64,000 nt of DNA, taken from assembly GCA_029959285.1 (NCBI GenBank), contig JASCOE010000005.1, forward strand, positions 186,001 to 250,000. The letters run 5' to 3'. Positions 52,617 to 61,601 of this stretch are shown piece after piece; the stretch's first letter is position 1; each line of letters starts with the position of its first letter. The position numbers and the translations under genes are program-made. Source of the stretch: Flavobacteriaceae bacterium PS02337 (lineage in GTDB: Bacteria > Bacteroidota > Bacteroidia > Flavobacteriales > Flavobacteriaceae). Under the pieces are notes generated by a model, which ran no database searches, was not told where the DNA came from, and saw only the letters and a program-made list of their open reading frames with translations.

Positions 52617-53099
52617 TTACAAGAACTTTTTATCGAACATCAATGGAAGTAAATTTTTCAATGATGAAGATTTATAAACTTCTCCAATTTCACCCATAAA
52701 ATAGATTTCAATTGGCGTGTCTTGTTTTATTTCATACTCTGCAATCGATTGTCGGCAAGAGCCACAAGGCGGAATTGGTGCTGTTGTTTGATTGTTATCT
52801 GAAGCGGCTGTAATGGCCATTTTAAGAATTTTAGCCTCTGGATATGCACTTCCAGCATAAAAAATGGCTGTTCGTTCTGCGCAAAGTCCAGATGGATAAG
52901 CTGCATTTTCTTGATTAGAACCTAAAATGACTTTTCCGTTATCTAAAAGTAAAGCAGCGCCAACTCTAAATTTTGAATATGGTGCGTAAGCTTTTTTTCT
53001 AATTTCAATGGCTTGATTCATTAAGTCTTGAATTTCGGTAGAAAGTTCACTCAAATTATCATAGATCGTAAATGAAGTTGTGATATTTATTTCTTTCAT
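52617..53099 (-). CDS. cdd: Cytidine deaminase
   Basis: A 160-residue zinc enzyme that deaminates (deoxy)cytidine for pyrimidine salvage. Motifs are YAPYSKFRVGAAL, NAAYPSGLCAERTAIF with the zinc Cys and catalytic Glu, and PCGSCRQSI with the other two Cys. It is a homotetrameric type by length. It lies downstream of porV behind a terminator and upstream of pdhA, and a clear own promoter was not found. Confidence 0.95.
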   Translation of the reverse strand: MKEINITTSFTIYDNLSELSTEIQDLMNQAIEIRKKAYAPYSKFRVGAALLLDNGKVILGSNQENAAYPSGLCAERTAIFYAGSAYPEAKILKMAITAASDNNQTTAPIPPCGSCRQSIAEYEIKQDTPIEIYFMGEIGEVYKSSSLKNLLPLMFDKKFL

Positions 53100-53111
53100 T
53101 TGTTTTTAAGG

Positions 53112-53150
53112 GAAAAAAAATCCAAATTCCTGAAATGCCGGAATTTGGAT
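53112..53150 (-). terminator. Terminator of porV
   Basis: 11-base arms ATCCAAATTCC and GGAATTTGGAT around a 9-base loop, followed by eight T's on the minus strand. Confidence 0.87.
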
Positions 53151-53177
53151 TGAGTTGTTTTTATTTTATATTGTTTT

Positions 53178-54383
53178 TTAATACGTTTCGTATTTGTCTC
53201 CAAAATTAAACGTTAAAGAGAAACGAAGTGTATTTTCTAACGGATTTTTTATTTTTGAAGCCGAGAATAGGTAAGATACATCAATTTTCATAATGTTATA
53301 TTTAAAACCTGCTCCTAAAGAGAAAAACTGTTTTGCTCCTTTTTCTGGGCTTTCATGGTAATACCCTAAACGCATTGCAAATGAATCTTGATACATATAT
53401 TCAGCAGCAAGGCTGTATGTTACTTCTTTCATTTCTTCTTTAAATCCGCCTGGAGCATCGCCAAAAGATTTAAAAATTCCTTGAAACCATCCAATGTCGC
53501 TATAATTTCTATATGCGGCGTCAGTTGCTTGTTGTTGCGTTATGTCTTCAGGATCATTAAAATCTCCGTCTCCATTTCCGTCAACAGCAGCTTGAACACC
53601 TGGAGGAGTTGGAACTAAAAGTTTTGTAAGTTCTGCACTTAAAGTAAGTTTGTTGTAATCATCAAAAATAAAATCAAATCCTCCACCAACTCTTAAGTTT
53701 GCAGGTAGGAAATTTGAGCTAACATCATCATTGTCATAGCTTATTTTTGGCCCTAAATTCTGAAAGTTAACTCCGGCTCTCCATCTACCATTAAAATCTT
53801 GATAAGCAATTTCTTCAGATTGATAAAAAGCGGCAACATCAACAGCAAATGATTTAGCGGCTTTTGCATCAACTTCTTCTGAAGCAACTTTTAAATTAGA
53901 ATTTATAAAACGAGCGCCAACTGCCATTGAGAATTTTTCACTTAATTTTAGTGAATAAGATCCGTCTAAAGCAAATTCGTTAGGACTAACTTCGCGTACG
54001 GCTTCGTTTGGATCTCCTGTGTATCTAAGTTCAATTCCTCCAAAACCAAAATAACGGAAACTAGTTGCAAAAGCACTTTTCTCATTGATTTTGTTGTAAT
54101 ACGTTAATTGACCTAAAGAAATGTCATTTGCAAGATCAGTTAAATAAGGAGTATAACTAATAGAAAGACCTTGAGCATCTTCAGAAAATGCATATTTTGC
54201 GGGATTCCATTGTTGAGAGAAAACATCGGCAGAAGTTGCGACACCTTGGTCGGCTAAACCTGCTGCTCTAGCGTCTGCGGCAACCATTAAAAATGGAACT
54301 CCAGTAACGATAGGTCTTGATTCCTGAGCTTTTGAGCTACAAAAAATAAAAAAACAGATTAATAAAAGTGATATTTTTTTCAT
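53178..54383 (-). CDS. porV: Type IX secretion outer-membrane protein PorV (LptO)
   Basis: A 401-residue FadL-like outer-membrane barrel that delivers T9SS cargo from the translocon to the attachment complex. The ATG at 54383 is chosen, giving signal peptide KKISLLLICFFIFCSSKAQ; the frame to 54413 runs into the promoter. The conserved N-terminus follows: PFLMVAADARAAGLADQG, FSQQWNPAKYAF and ISYTPYLTDLANDISLG. It ends in a FSLTFNFGDKY strand. It lies just after porU but has its own promoter in the porU 3' end. Confidence 0.95.
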   Translation of the reverse strand: MKKISLLLICFFIFCSSKAQESRPIVTGVPFLMVAADARAAGLADQGVATSADVFSQQWNPAKYAFSEDAQGLSISYTPYLTDLANDISLGQLTYYNKINEKSAFATSFRYFGFGGIELRYTGDPNEAVREVSPNEFALDGSYSLKLSEKFSMAVGARFINSNLKVASEEVDAKAAKSFAVDVAAFYQSEEIAYQDFNGRWRAGVNFQNLGPKISYDNDDVSSNFLPANLRVGGGFDFIFDDYNKLTLSAELTKLLVPTPPGVQAAVDGNGDGDFNDPEDITQQQATDAAYRNYSDIGWFQGIFKSFGDAPGGFKEEMKEVTYSLAAEYMYQDSFAMRLGYYHESPEKGAKQFFSLGAGFKYNIMKIDVSYLFSASKIKNPLENTLRFSLTFNFGDKYETY

Positions 54384-54410
54384 TGTTGGGACTAATTGTT
54401 TTTGGTGGTG

Positions 54411-54439
54411 CAAATATATAGATTATTATAGGATGACAA
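54411..54439 (-). promoter_or_regulatory. Canonical promoter of porV inside the end of porU
   Basis: On the minus strand -33 TTG at 54437-54439, 18-base spacer, -7 TATATTTG at 54411-54418. It overlaps the porU stop codon; predicted leader about 22 bases. Confidence 0.75.
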
Positions 54440-57400
54440 GCTTTTCGTATTTTTCTGCCTTTTTATTTGTTAGATTTGATTTTACTGTAAGTTTATAAAT
54501 ATAAACTCCTTTTCCGATTCTGTCTCCAAAATCATCTTTTCCATCCCATGTTATCTCTCTCGATAAAAAACCTTCTGTCGTGATGGTCTGGTTTTTTGTC
54601 CAAACTACTTTTCCGGTAATGGTCATTACTTGAACTTGAACGTCTAAGGGTTCGTAAGGTCTGTTGTGTGAAAACCAAAACTGCGTATATGTCGAAAATG
54701 GATTTGGGTAATTAAGAACGTGTGACAATGTAAGTGAATCATCTCCTACAACCGTAAACTGAATTTCGCTTGTGACTGGATTATTATAAACGTCCCAAGC
54801 GGTAAAACTAATTGTATGTAAGCCTGGAGCTAAATTTCGGAGTGGGAAACGTAAATTTCCATTAGTGTAATCGTCTAGTTTCGTCTGATAATAATCATTC
54901 AAAATATAAGGATTGCTTACATCTCCATCTAAAATAGCTACAATATCATGCCCGATTCCACTTGCTGTATTAATTCCATTTTCATCTTCAAGGAAGGCTA
55001 AAAGGAACGGAGATTCGTTTGTGATGCCTCCAGACACAAAAGTTTCATCGTTCATATATAACTTAACTTTTGGACTTATATTGTCCTGAGGTGCATTTTC
55101 GTTAATTCCCCCGATTTTAATGGTGCTATTGTATCCAGTTTGGTTTTCTAAAGACTCATTTTTCTTCGAATAAAAGCTAATTCTTCCATTATCAACAGGA
55201 ATTCTAATATCTCTTGGCACAACAAAACTAAATTCAAATTGTCCGTTAGTTACAGATGCGTTTCCTCTAAAAATGGTTTCGCCTAAAGTTTTAAATTGCA
55301 TTGCAGGGCTATTACCATCATTATTTAAGGTAGAAGTTGTAATCATTTTATCGAAAATTGCTGTGGCCAATTCTCCGTTATAATTGCTTAGAAGTGTATT
55401 GTTTTCGTCTGTGATTTCTCCTGATATTTTAATTTTTGAAAGCGATTTTAAATCTGGAATAGGTTGTGAAATTACTATATCATTCACTTTAGTTAAATTA
55501 ATTCGCGGTTTCGGAATCGCAAGCATTAAAGCAGGATCGCCCAGATAAAAAATAACATTACTTGAAGAACTTGGGTTTTCGTTTTTTGAAATTCGTAGCG
55601 TTTCTGCAATTGTATTGTATTGATTTGAGCCGTAAGACAATAAGTTTTTGCTTAAGTTGTCGTTGAAATTTTCAGCATTGAATTGCCCGATTGATCGAAT
55701 TGTTGTCAGCATAGAAATGGCTCCGCCTTTTGGATTCCAAAAAGTATATTCTCCTGCCGTAGGTCTTGTTGGATCATCAAAACGAGAAAATTCGCAAGTA
55801 ATAGTTATGAATAAAGGATATTTGTATTGGTTGTTAAGATTTTGTCCATCTGATTTTTCCCAAATTCTTTCGCTTGCCAAACCGTCTTCGCCTCCATGTC
55901 CTAAATAATTAAACACCAAAGCGCCTTTTTCAAAAGCATTAAAAATATCCGTTCTGGCTTTTGGATAACGAGATCCGCCTGCAGAAGCTTCTTGAGTATA
56001 AGCGTCTAAAAATATTTTGTCAATATTAAAAAAAGGTTTTTCTGTGGCAATAACATCTGCTAAAGCATTTTGACGTGATTGCAAAGTCGCATCAGAACTT
56101 TGATCGGCATCATCGCTTATTAAAACAAAATTGTTACGCCAGTTTCCTTGCGATTTAGCGTCGTGATATTCTAAAACTTTATTAACCATTTCACTTGCTT
56201 GCGCATTATCAGAAACTAACATTCTTCCAACAGCGATATCAATTCCTCCAAAAAATGAAATAATATTTCCTTCGTCAGCATCCATTAAACCAAAAAAGTC
56301 ATCAGATGCAAAAGAAGATTCGCCAACTGTATTACTATTTAAGGAGTGATAAATAGGAACAATATTAGTATTATTCGTAATTCGGTCTTTATAATCGTAA
56401 GAAGCATCTCCAAAAAGATTAACATATTTAATTCTTTTGTCTGGCGAAGATGCGTTGTCGTAAATGTATTTAACACAATTTCGAATGGCGCTAATATCTT
56501 GCTTTCCTGAAGAAAATTCTTCGTAGATATTTTCGAGCGAAATTACTTTAACATTCAAATTAGAATTAGTTCGATGAAAAGAAGCTAATCTTTCTGCTTG
56601 AGAACTTAATGATTTTGGTGTTATAATGACATAATCGAGGTCTTGAAAACCGTTTTGATTGTTTTTAAGCAATGTTCCTTTAAGATTTTGATTGGCAATT
56701 TTTGATTGACTTTCTTTTAAAGGTATGTAATAATCGGCGGCATCAATTGCTACATATTTTCGAATCTCGCCAAGAGTTGCTTTGAAGCTAAAAGAGGCTT
56801 GATTTGAGTTTTCTATTTTTGATACATTATATAGGTCTGTAATATCCCAAATTTGTGAAATGGCAGTTGCATTTCCAATAGTGTAATTTACAACACCAAT
56901 TGTTGCGGCAGCTAAATCATATTGAAATTTGAATTGTTTTCCGGTTCCTAAAAGTTTTCTTTTTGCAATTAAATTGATGTAGTCAAGATAACCTTTTGAT
57001 CCAGGAACGCCATTATTATTGTAGTTAAGCTTGATTTTTATATTATCAGTTCCTGTAAAAGTGGTGTTTGCAGGAAGTTTGCCATTGTAATATTTAGTGT
57101 CTGAATTTGTAATTAAAGCGCTAAAAGCAATGTTGCCAATATTTTGACCGTTTGAAGAAATGCTAAAAGAAGTAGGAGTGTAAGCCGCAGAAGCCGCATT
57201 TATTTCGATTTTTACAGGAACAGAAGTTTCTAGATTTGGAAAACTAAAGGTAAATTCCTGTTCTTGATTGATATCAAACGATTCTCCTAGCCATTGTCTT
57301 CCAAGATGAGCAATGTTTGTTAAGTCAGTTTCGTGCGATTGATAGTCATCAAACGTGTTAAGTTCGAGAGTAGTAGTTCCAGTTGGTTGCGCTAGATTGG

Positions 57401-58262
57401 CAATTCGCTTTCCTTCGTTTCCGTTGCTTGTAATGTAATAGTATGATTTTGTGCTGTAAACATTAATATTGGTCTGGCTTTCGGTATTCCAGTTATCGAC
57501 TCCTTCGGCATAAAAAAGTATGAAATCGTCATTGTTAAAAACACCATCGCTTTCACCAGAAATTTGAATCGCATTTTCGACTAAATCTTCTGGATAATAA
57601 GTGTTGTTGGCTAGAGGAAGCATTCTGCCACCGTTTCCATAAATTTTAATTCTTCGCGGATCAACTTTAGAAGGGTCGAAACCAAGGCTTTGTAAAAAAG
57701 ATCTAGAGATTTTATAAACGCCCGATTTTTCAACATAAAAACGATACCAATCGCCAGAAGCTAAAACAGAATTCGAAATTATAGCGTTTTTTTGAGTGTA
57801 TGTAGAATTGTTTGTTCTTGATGTTGAGTTAGTTGGAGAATAAGAGAATGATTTTATTCTTTTGTAACCATTTCCTTCCTTAATTATAGGAGAGAGAATT
57901 AAGAAAATTTGTTGAATACCTCTCGAGCTGACGATTTTTATCGATTCATTTGGTCTTTCAGGGATGTTATTTAAGGTTAAATCGCCTAAATCAGAAGCTG
58001 AAATTTGTTCGTAAACTACGTTTGATATTTGTATTGAATTAGAGTTTGAAAACGTAGACTGATTCAAATTTAGCATCAAAGTTATGCTTTTCTTGGTAGT
58101 GTCGAAGCGAAAACTATTTCCGGAAAAATACGGAATGATCAGTTTTTGCTCTCCGTAGCTCATCTCTTTTTTGTCTTGCCAATCTATTGTGAAGTCCCCA
58201 TTTATCTGAGAAAAGCAGATAATTGGAAGCAAAAAAAGATATATTTGTAGAGCTCGTTTCAT
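54426..58262 (-). CDS. porU: Type IX secretion sortase PorU
   Basis: A 1278-residue surface sortase that removes C-terminal sorting signals of T9SS cargo and attaches them to A-LPS. Signal peptide MKRALQIYLFLLPIICFSQ. A long N-terminal beta region leads to the gingipain-like C25 peptidase domain with catalytic His in YLGHGGEDG (about residue 786) and Cys in TITCEFSRFDDPTR (about 821). The C-terminus is itself a type A T9SS domain (NYPNPFSTYTQFWF, GKGVYIYKLTVKS). It is upstream of porV and divergent from gldJ, the known F. johnsoniae order. Confidence 0.95.
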   Translation of the reverse strand: MKRALQIYLFLLPIICFSQINGDFTIDWQDKKEMSYGEQKLIIPYFSGNSFRFDTTKKSITLMLNLNQSTFSNSNSIQISNVVYEQISASDLGDLTLNNIPERPNESIKIVSSRGIQQIFLILSPIIKEGNGYKRIKSFSYSPTNSTSRTNNSTYTQKNAIISNSVLASGDWYRFYVEKSGVYKISRSFLQSLGFDPSKVDPRRIKIYGNGGRMLPLANNTYYPEDLVENAIQISGESDGVFNNDDFILFYAEGVDNWNTESQTNINVYSTKSYYYITSNGNEGKRIANLAQPTGTTTLELNTFDDYQSHETDLTNIAHLGRQWLGESFDINQEQEFTFSFPNLETSVPVKIEINAASAAYTPTSFSISSNGQNIGNIAFSALITNSDTKYYNGKLPANTTFTGTDNIKIKLNYNNNGVPGSKGYLDYINLIAKRKLLGTGKQFKFQYDLAAATIGVVNYTIGNATAISQIWDITDLYNVSKIENSNQASFSFKATLGEIRKYVAIDAADYYIPLKESQSKIANQNLKGTLLKNNQNGFQDLDYVIITPKSLSSQAERLASFHRTNSNLNVKVISLENIYEEFSSGKQDISAIRNCVKYIYDNASSPDKRIKYVNLFGDASYDYKDRITNNTNIVPIYHSLNSNTVGESSFASDDFFGLMDADEGNIISFFGGIDIAVGRMLVSDNAQASEMVNKVLEYHDAKSQGNWRNNFVLISDDADQSSDATLQSRQNALADVIATEKPFFNIDKIFLDAYTQEASAGGSRYPKARTDIFNAFEKGALVFNYLGHGGEDGLASERIWEKSDGQNLNNQYKYPLFITITCEFSRFDDPTRPTAGEYTFWNPKGGAISMLTTIRSIGQFNAENFNDNLSKNLLSYGSNQYNTIAETLRISKNENPSSSSNVIFYLGDPALMLAIPKPRINLTKVNDIVISQPIPDLKSLSKIKISGEITDENNTLLSNYNGELATAIFDKMITTSTLNNDGNSPAMQFKTLGETIFRGNASVTNGQFEFSFVVPRDIRIPVDNGRISFYSKKNESLENQTGYNSTIKIGGINENAPQDNISPKVKLYMNDETFVSGGITNESPFLLAFLEDENGINTASGIGHDIVAILDGDVSNPYILNDYYQTKLDDYTNGNLRFPLRNLAPGLHTISFTAWDVYNNPVTSEIQFTVVGDDSLTLSHVLNYPNPFSTYTQFWFSHNRPYEPLDVQVQVMTITGKVVWTKNQTITTEGFLSREITWDGKDDFGDRIGKGVYIYKLTVKSNLTNKKAEKYEKLVIL

Positions 58263-58266
58263 ACTT

Positions 58267-58274
58267 CAAAAATA
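58267..58274 (-). promoter_or_regulatory. porU -7 box next to the start codon
   Basis: TATTTTTG on the minus strand ends 4 bases before the porU ATG, predicting a start site at the ATG itself. Confidence 0.45.
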
Positions 58275-58344
58275 CGGGTTTAATTTAAAAATATTTTAGT
58301 AAGTAAAAATATAGTATTTCATGTTATAGTAATAATAAAAAGTA

Positions 58345-58352
58345 TATTTTTG
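58345..58352 (+). promoter_or_regulatory. gldJ -7 promoter box
   Basis: TATTTTTG, exact TAnnTTTG; predicted leader about 115 bases. No -33 TTG at standard spacing. Confidence 0.45.
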
Positions 58353-58474
58353 CGTTCGTAACTATAGGTTATTTTCTGGTAAAAAACAGTGAAATAAAAT
58401 TATTAGAACAGATGTTGCTAATTAAATGTTAATTATTATATTGCAGCACCTAAATTTATCACCTAAGAATGAGT

Positions 58475-60160
58475 ATGAAAGTAAACAAAATTGTAGCCTT
58501 GCAATTAATGATGTCAATGGTATTGATGTTGGGCACGGCTAGTTGTAGCAAAAAATCGAGTTCGAGTCACGCTTCTAGAGCAACTGGCTGGGATGTAGAT
58601 AGTCAGAATGGAACTGCTGCTAGAAATGCAGGTAAAAAACAACAGGCTGGTCCTGGTTTAGTTTTTGTTGAAGGAGGTACGTTTACAATGGGTAAAGTAC
58701 AGGATGATGTTATGCACGATTGGAATAACACACCAACTCAACAACACGTTCAGTCATTCTATATGGATGAAACCGAAGTTACAAACGGTATGTACTTAGA
58801 ATACCTAGAGTGGTTGAAGAAAGTTTTTCCACCAACAGAAGAAAATTACAAGAATATTTACGAAGGAGCATCGCCAGATACTCTAGTTTGGAGAAATCGT
58901 TTAGGATATAACGAAACGATGACTAATAACTATTTAAGACACCCATCTTATGCTAACTATCCTGTAGTTGGTGTTAACTGGATTCAAGCAGTTGAATTTA
59001 GTAAATGGAGAACAGACCGTGTAAACGAAGCTGTTTTAGAGAAAAATGGATATCTTAAAAAAGGATCTAAAACTAATGAAGTAGCTGCAGATAATGCATT
59101 TAATACTGAAGGTTACTTAATGTCTCCTAGTACATCTCGTGGCGGTAGCGAAGAGATTGTATTAAAGAAAAATCCTGGAGGAAAAAGACCAAAAGCAGGT
59201 AAAGACGGTGTAGTGCCAGAAGAGAAAAATGTGTACGCACAACGTTCTTCAGGTATCATCTTGCCAGAATATAGACTTCCTACTGAAGCAGAATGGGAAT
59301 ATGCAGCTGCTGCAGATGTTGGACAAAGAGAATATAATATCTACAAAGGACAAAAGAAATATCCTTGGTCTGGAGATTATACTCGTTCAGCAAAACGTAA
59401 AAATAGAGGAGATCAATTGGCTAACTTTAAACAAGGAAACGGTGATTACGGTGGAATTGCTGGTTGGTCAGATGACGGAGCAGATATTACAAACTCTGTA
59501 AAAAGCTACGCGCCAAACAACTTCGGATTATACGATATGGCTGGTAACGTTGCAGAATGGGTTGCCGATGTTTACAGACCTATTATTGATAATGAAGCGA
59601 ATGATTTTAACTACTACAGAGGAAATCAATATGCTAAAAACAAAATTGGTAAAGACGGTAAAGTGGAAATTGTTACAACTACCACTATTAAATATGACAC
59701 TTTAAGTAACGGTAAAGTTGTAGCAAGAAACCTTCCAGGAGAAATTGCTCAAGTACCAGTTGATGATCAAGAAACATATTTGAGAACAAACTTCAGCACA
59801 AGCAACAATATCAACTACAGAGATGGTGATAAGCAATCTTCTAGATATTTTGATTTTGGAGATTCAGAATTTGGAGCTAAAGCTGATCAAGCAATGTACA
59901 ACTCTCCTAAGCATAATGTTACGACAGACAGTTTAGGTAAGATGATTAGAAAATATGACAACTCTAGTAAACGTACTACTTTAATCGATGATAAAGTAAG
60001 AGTTTATAAAGGAGGTTCTTGGAGAGATAGAGCTTACTGGTTAGATCCAGCTCAAAGAAGATATTTCCCTCAAGATATGGCAACAGATTACATCGGATTT
60101 AGATGTGCAATGTCTAGAGTAGGTTCTAAAGCTGAAAAAAGAAAATCACCTAGAAACTAA
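58475..60160 (+). CDS. gldJ: Gliding motility lipoprotein GldJ
   Basis: 561 residues from the second ATG (58475), the length I recall for F. johnsoniae GldJ; an ATG two codons upstream (58469) is equally possible. The lipoprotein signal ends in LGTASC. The body is a formylglycine-generating-enzyme-like (sulfatase-modifying) domain: VFVEGGTFTMG, FYMDETEVTNGMYLEYLEW, LPEYRLPTEAEWEYAA, NNFGLYDMAGNVAEWVAD and YKGGSWRDRAYWLDP. Catalytic Cys of true FGE are not evident, so a structural role in the gliding/T9SS track is likely. Not GldK, which lacks the large insert and sits with gldL-N. Confidence 0.92.
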   Translation: MKVNKIVALQLMMSMVLMLGTASCSKKSSSSHASRATGWDVDSQNGTAARNAGKKQQAGPGLVFVEGGTFTMGKVQDDVMHDWNNTPTQQHVQSFYMDETEVTNGMYLEYLEWLKKVFPPTEENYKNIYEGASPDTLVWRNRLGYNETMTNNYLRHPSYANYPVVGVNWIQAVEFSKWRTDRVNEAVLEKNGYLKKGSKTNEVAADNAFNTEGYLMSPSTSRGGSEEIVLKKNPGGKRPKAGKDGVVPEEKNVYAQRSSGIILPEYRLPTEAEWEYAAAADVGQREYNIYKGQKKYPWSGDYTRSAKRKNRGDQLANFKQGNGDYGGIAGWSDDGADITNSVKSYAPNNFGLYDMAGNVAEWVADVYRPIIDNEANDFNYYRGNQYAKNKIGKDGKVEIVTTTTIKYDTLSNGKVVARNLPGEIAQVPVDDQETYLRTNFSTSNNINYRDGDKQSSRYFDFGDSEFGAKADQAMYNSPKHNVTTDSLGKMIRKYDNSSKRTTLIDDKVRVYKGGSWRDRAYWLDPAQRRYFPQDMATDYIGFRCAMSRVGSKAEKRKSPRN

Positions 60161-60181
60161 AATTTAGGAATTCAAAATACT

Positions 60182-60233
60182 AAAAATTCCAAATTCCAAA
60201 AGCTGAATATTCAGTATGGAATTTGGAATTTTT
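60182..60233 (+). terminator. Terminator of gldJ
   Basis: 17-base arms starting AAAAATTCCAAATTCC at 60182-60198 and complement at 60217-60233, enclosing a smaller CTGAATATTCAG palindrome, then a T-run. Confidence 0.83.
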
Positions 60234-60278
60234 TTATTGTTTTTTTTCTAATTTTATGGTTTATTAAAATAAATATAA

Positions 60279-61565
60279 ATGAGTATTCAAGACATTCATA
60301 ACTTGTTTTTACAATGTAGTTCTCTTTCTATTGATACAAGAAAGATTGAAAAGAATTCAATGTTTTTTGCAATTAAAGGAGAGAATTTTGATGCTAACAC
60401 ATTTGCTAAAGAAGCTTTAGATTTAGGAGCTTTATTTGTTGTTATCGACAATGAATCTTACTTTATTGATGATAGAACTATTTTGGTTAAAAATAGTTTG
60501 GAAACACTTCAGGAACTGGCGAAATTTCATCGTTCTTATTTAAAACTTCCTATAGTTGCATTAACGGGGAGCAACGGAAAAACTACAACAAAAGAATTGA
60601 TTAATGTTGTACTTTCTAAAAAGTTTAAAACAAAAGCAACAATTGGAAATCTAAATAACCACATTGGTGTGCCTTTGACTTTGCTTTCTTTTACAAAAGA
60701 AACCGAAGTAGGAATTGTCGAAATGGGCGCTAATCACCAAAAAGAAATCGAATTTCTTTGTCAAATTGCACAGCCAGATTTTGGATATATTACAAACTTT
60801 GGTAAAGCACATTTAGAAGGTTTTGGAGGAGTGGAAGGCGTGATTGCAGGAAAGAGTGAAATGTATCAATATCTTTCTGCAAATCAAAAGACAGTTTTTG
60901 TAAACCTTGAAGATCCTATTCAAATAGAAAAATCAAAAGGAATTAAAGCGTTTACGTTTGGTGTCAAAAATGAAAATGCAGATTTAAATATTCAAGAAAT
61001 TACAGCAAATCCGTTTGTGGTTATAAATTATAATAATTTTCAAATAGATTCACATTTAATAGGACTTTACAATTCAAACAATATAAATGCAGCAGTTTCG
61101 ATAGGAAAATATTTTGAAGTTTCAGAAAGCGATATAAAAAGCGCTATTGAGAATTATATTCCTGCGAATAATAGATCTCAAATGATGCAAAAAGGTTCAA
61201 ATGAGATCATTTTAGATGCTTATAATGCAAATCCAAGCAGTATGGCTGTTGCGATTACTAATTTTTTTCAATTAGATAAAAAGAATAAGATTATGATTTT
61301 GGGAGATATGTTCGAATTGGGAGATGAAAGTCTATATGAACATAAAGTTATTGTCGATTCTTTAGCAGATCAGAAACAAGCATTGTGTTTTCTTATTGGG
61401 AAAGCATTTTTTGCTAATCAAGTTTCAAGCGAAAATATTCAATTTTTTGAAACTTTTGATTCGTTTTCAGAATATCTAAAAACACATAAATTTGATTCAA
61501 ATACAATATTGATCAAAGGATCTCGAGGAATGGCTTTAGAGCGAACCTTAGAATATATTTCATAA
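60279..61565 (+). CDS. murF: UDP-N-acetylmuramoyl-tripeptide--D-alanyl-D-alanine ligase
   Basis: A 428-residue cytoplasmic ligase that adds D-Ala-D-Ala to the UDP-MurNAc tripeptide, the last soluble step of peptidoglycan precursor synthesis. The N-terminal domain has SSLSIDTRKIEKNSMFFAIK. The ATP site is ALTGSNGKTTTKELI (about residue 94-108), and EMGANHQKEIEFL and ILDAYNANPSSM (DxYNANP) are typical for MurF. It lies downstream of gldJ beyond a terminator and facing a regulator across a shared terminator. Confidence 0.96.
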   Translation: MSIQDIHNLFLQCSSLSIDTRKIEKNSMFFAIKGENFDANTFAKEALDLGALFVVIDNESYFIDDRTILVKNSLETLQELAKFHRSYLKLPIVALTGSNGKTTTKELINVVLSKKFKTKATIGNLNNHIGVPLTLLSFTKETEVGIVEMGANHQKEIEFLCQIAQPDFGYITNFGKAHLEGFGGVEGVIAGKSEMYQYLSANQKTVFVNLEDPIQIEKSKGIKAFTFGVKNENADLNIQEITANPFVVINYNNFQIDSHLIGLYNSNNINAAVSIGKYFEVSESDIKSAIENYIPANNRSQMMQKGSNEIILDAYNANPSSMAVAITNFFQLDKKNKIMILGDMFELGDESLYEHKVIVDSLADQKQALCFLIGKAFFANQVSSENIQFFETFDSFSEYLKTHKFDSNTILIKGSRGMALERTLEYIS

Positions 61566-61601
61566 AAAGAAAAGCCATTCATTGCGAATGGCTTTTCTTT
61601 T
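61565..61601. terminator. Bidirectional terminator between murF and the LuxR-type regulator
   Basis: Arms AAAAGAAAAGCCATTC and GAATGGCTTTTCTTTT around a 5-base loop. It overlaps the last base of the murF stop and the first bases of the convergent stop codon. Confidence 0.88.

Noticed and set aside
58475-60160. Assignment as GldK
   Set aside because: Both share the FGE-like fold, but length (561), large insert and position next to porU fit GldJ; GldK is expected with gldL-gldM-gldN.
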